DNA of 64,000 bases from Nannocystis punicea. Lineage in GTDB: Bacteria > Myxococcota_A > Polyangia > Nannocystales > Nannocystaceae. Where the stretch lies: positions 1,054,001 through 1,118,000 of the forward strand of contig NZ_CP114040.1 of NCBI RefSeq assembly GCF_026965555.1, given 5' to 3'. The first letter of the stretch is position 1; every line of letters starts with the position of its first letter. The notes beneath the pieces were generated by a model. It was not told where the DNA came from and ran no database searches. It was given only the letters and a program-made list of their open reading frames with translations. Of this stretch, positions 62,303 through 64,000 are shown piece by piece. Both the position numbers and the translations under genes were made by a program.

Positions 62303-64000
62303 GGGCTCTCGGCGAGCGCGGCGAGCAGGCGGTCGGGGGTCAGCGGGAGGTCGCGCAGGCGGACGCCGATCGCGTGGTGGACTGCGCTGGCGATCGCGGG
62401 GGCGACCCCGGTGATGCCGATCTCGCCGGCGCCGCGGCAGCCGATGGCATTGAAAGTGACGTCGGGGACTGCGTCGAGCCACTCGACGTCGATGTCGGGG
62501 ACGTCGGCGTGGCACGGGAGCAGGTAACCGGCGAGGTCGGCGTGCACGGGCAAGGCGTGCACCGGGTCGTGGACCTGCTGCTCGAGCAGGGCCTGGCCGA
62601 CGCCGAACAGGACGCCGCCGAGCAGCTGGCTGCGCGTGGTGGTGGCGTCGACGACCTGGCCGACGTCGAACACGCCGACGACGCGGGTGACACGGATCCG
62701 CCCGAGCTCGGGGACGACGCGGACCTCGACGAACTGGGCCCCGAAGGAGTGATGGGCGTGCCGCTCGCCGGGAGGTCGGGCGTCGGTGGTGCCGATCGCC
62801 TCGATGTCGCCGAGGCCGGCGCGGTCCAGCAATTCGGCCCAGTCGGCCGATTCGTCGGGGGCGCGGCGGAATGCCAGCAGTCGCCGGCGCAGCCGGGTGC
62901 ACGCGGCCAGGGCGGCCGGGGCGACGCTGGCGGTGAGGTTGGAGCCGCCGGTCATCGGCGCCGGCGGCAGGCGGGTGTCGCCGAGCTCGACGGTGACGCG
63001 CTCGCCCGGCAGGTCGAGGGCGTCGGCGACGACCACCGCGAGCGCGGTGTAGAGGCCGGTGCCGAGGTCGATGCCGGCGGTCGCGACCGTGACGTGCACG
63101 CCCCCGCGCTCGCGGTCGAGGCGCACGCGCACGCTGGCGGGGTCGCGGTTGCCGGGGTGCGCCGCGGTGGCCATGCCCCAGCCGATCCACGCGTCGCCGT
63201 CGCGCATGCTGCGGGGCCGCGGCTCGCGGCGCGACCAGCCGAACCGCTCGGCGCCGCGCTCGTAGCATTCTCGCAGGTGCTCGCTGGCGTACGGCTTGCC
63301 GGTGTGGGCGTCGCGGCTGCTGTGATTGCGCATGCGCAGCGCCAGCGGGTCGAGGCCCGATTCGCAGGCGAGCTCGTCGAGCGCGCCCTCGAGCGCCCAC
63401 AGGCCGGTGGCCTCGCCGGGCGCGCGCATCCAGCCGGGCTTGGCCAGGTGCAGCGGGACGACGTCGTGGACCGCCTCGTAATTGGGGCAGGCGTAGAGCA
63501 CGCGCGTGATGCCGCTGGTCGGCTCGTAGAAGGGGTCGCGGTCGGCGACGTCGCGCTCCGTGGCGCAGTGGCTGCGGGTGTGGTGGCGCAGGGCGATCAA
63601 TCGCCCGTCGCGCTCGGCGGCCAGCTGGATCCGCTGGCGCGTGGCGGCGCGTGGGCCCACGGTCGTGAGCACCTCGGAGCGCCGCAGCACCGACTTGACC
63701 GGCCGCTCCAGGCGGCGCGCGGCCACTGCGGCCAGCAGGGTGTGGGCGGCGGTGAAGACCTTGGAGCCGAAGCTGCCGCCGACGAACGGGGCGAGCACGC
63801 GGACGCGCTCGTTCGAAAGGCCGAAGGCGCGGGCGAGGACGGCCTGGTCGCCGAGGACCCATTGCGTGGAGTCGTAGACGACGAGGTCGTGGTCGACCCA
63901 GTGGGCCACGGTCGCGTGCGGCTCGAGCGGGCAGGGGTGCTGGATCGGCGTCGAGTAGAGGACGTCGATCGTCACCGGCGCCGCGCGCAGGGCGGCCGCG
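62293..64000 (-). CDS. Xanthine-dehydrogenase-type molybdopterin-binding subunit (N-terminus outside window)
   Basis: A frame of about 568 codons open to the right window edge; on the minus strand the N-terminus lies beyond. The sequence VDHDLVVYDSTQWV, RVLAPFVGGSFGSKVF, TAGIDLGTGLYTALAVV and EIGITGVAPAIASAVHHAIG belongs to the large molybdenum-cofactor subunit of the xanthine dehydrogenase/aldehyde oxidase superfamily. The FGSK, EPHA and C-terminal GAGE-GITG motifs are present. It should work with FAD and iron-sulfur subunits that would lie to the right, outside the window. The substrate (purine, aldehyde or aromatic) is unknown. The stop overlaps a CAGC-type element. Confidence 0.9.
   Translation of the reverse strand, partial: AAALRAAPVTIDVLYSTPIQHPCPLEPHATVAHWVDHDLVVYDSTQWVLGDQAVLARAFGLSNERVRVLAPFVGGSFGSKVFTAAHTLLAAVAARRLERPVKSVLRRSEVLTTVGPRAATRQRIQLAAERDGRLIALRHHTRSHCATERDVADRDPFYEPTSGITRVLYACPNYEAVHDVVPLHLAKPGWMRAPGEATGLWALEGALDELACESGLDPLALRMRNHSSRDAHTGKPYASEHLRECYERGAERFGWSRREPRPRSMRDGDAWIGWGMATAAHPGNRDPASVRVRLDRERGGVHVTVATAGIDLGTGLYTALAVVVADALDLPGERVTVELGDTRLPPAPMTGGSNLTASVAPAALAACTRLRRRLLAFRRAPDESADWAELLDRAGLGDIEAIGTTDARPPGERHAHHSFGAQFVEVRVVPELGRIRVTRVVGVFDVGQVVDATTTRSQLLGGVLFGVGQALLEQQVHDPVHALPVHADLAGYLLPCHADVPDIDVEWLDAVPDVTFNAIGCRGAGEIGITGVAPAIASAVHHAIGVRLRDLPLTPDRLLAALAESPRE

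Overview
The window is high-GC DNA with strong third-position G/C bias. Much of it codes for exported lipoproteins: a lipobox, then a Thr/Ser/Asp/Gly-rich linker, then Cys-rich or beta-propeller domains. It also carries Hanks-type Ser/Thr kinases with TPR tails, cytochrome P450s, multihaem cytochromes and STAS regulators. This mix is typical of a predatory myxobacterium, most likely suborder Nannocystineae. That placement is inferred from gene style; no rRNA marker is present. I see no tRNA, rRNA, CRISPR array, prophage or intact insertion sequence.

Layout. 0-8 kb: tail of a Ser/Asp-repeat surface protein, a di-haem cytochrome lipoprotein-like gene, a P450 divergent from a DUF1295 membrane reductase, and an S8 protease. 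8-18 kb: a SUKH/SMI1 protein, a GyrB N-terminal-domain paralogue, a second P450, several lipoproteins (one with VCBS/FG-GAP repeats) and an FGE-sulfatase-like protein. 18-24 kb: a minus-strand series with a predicted selenocysteine-containing thioredoxin-like lipoprotein, a five-haem cytochrome and an RsbR-like STAS protein. 24-33 kb: TfoX-like, rhomboid, a divergent EF-Tu paralogue, a kinase-TPR protein and the TIGR02587/TIGR02588 pair. 33-41 kb: a methyltransferase lipoprotein, a profilin-like gene, DUF2236, NmrA/LysR and SDR/LysR pairs and a peptidoglycan-binding-domain protein. 41-49 kb: two tandem propeller lipoproteins, a DUF4215/fibrinogen-like lipoprotein, GrpB, AraC and VOC. 49-53 kb: a tightly coupled TetR-SDR-epimerase-TVP38-SDR cluster. 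53-64 kb: a kinase with TolB-like and TPR regions, a nitroreductase, an N6-adenine methyltransferase beside a coupled AlbA_2/ParA pair, a second STAS protein and the 3' part of a xanthine-dehydrogenase-type subunit that runs off the right edge.

The most unusual signals are four. (1) A dispersed intergenic repeat family, CATG-YYY-NNNN-RRR, in exact 14-base register, at about 17 places. It lies mainly just 3' of genes or between convergent genes, and its stem bases co-vary, so it looks like chains of overlapping hairpins. (2) A 125-residue profilin homologue, a protein family usually thought of as eukaryotic. (3) A probable selenoprotein with an in-frame TGA in a UGYC redox motif, followed by a small hairpin with GU in its loop. 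(4) An EF-Tu paralogue whose NKxD motif has become NMCD. Several genes also carry single-base frameshifts at G/C runs; these may be real or assembly errors.
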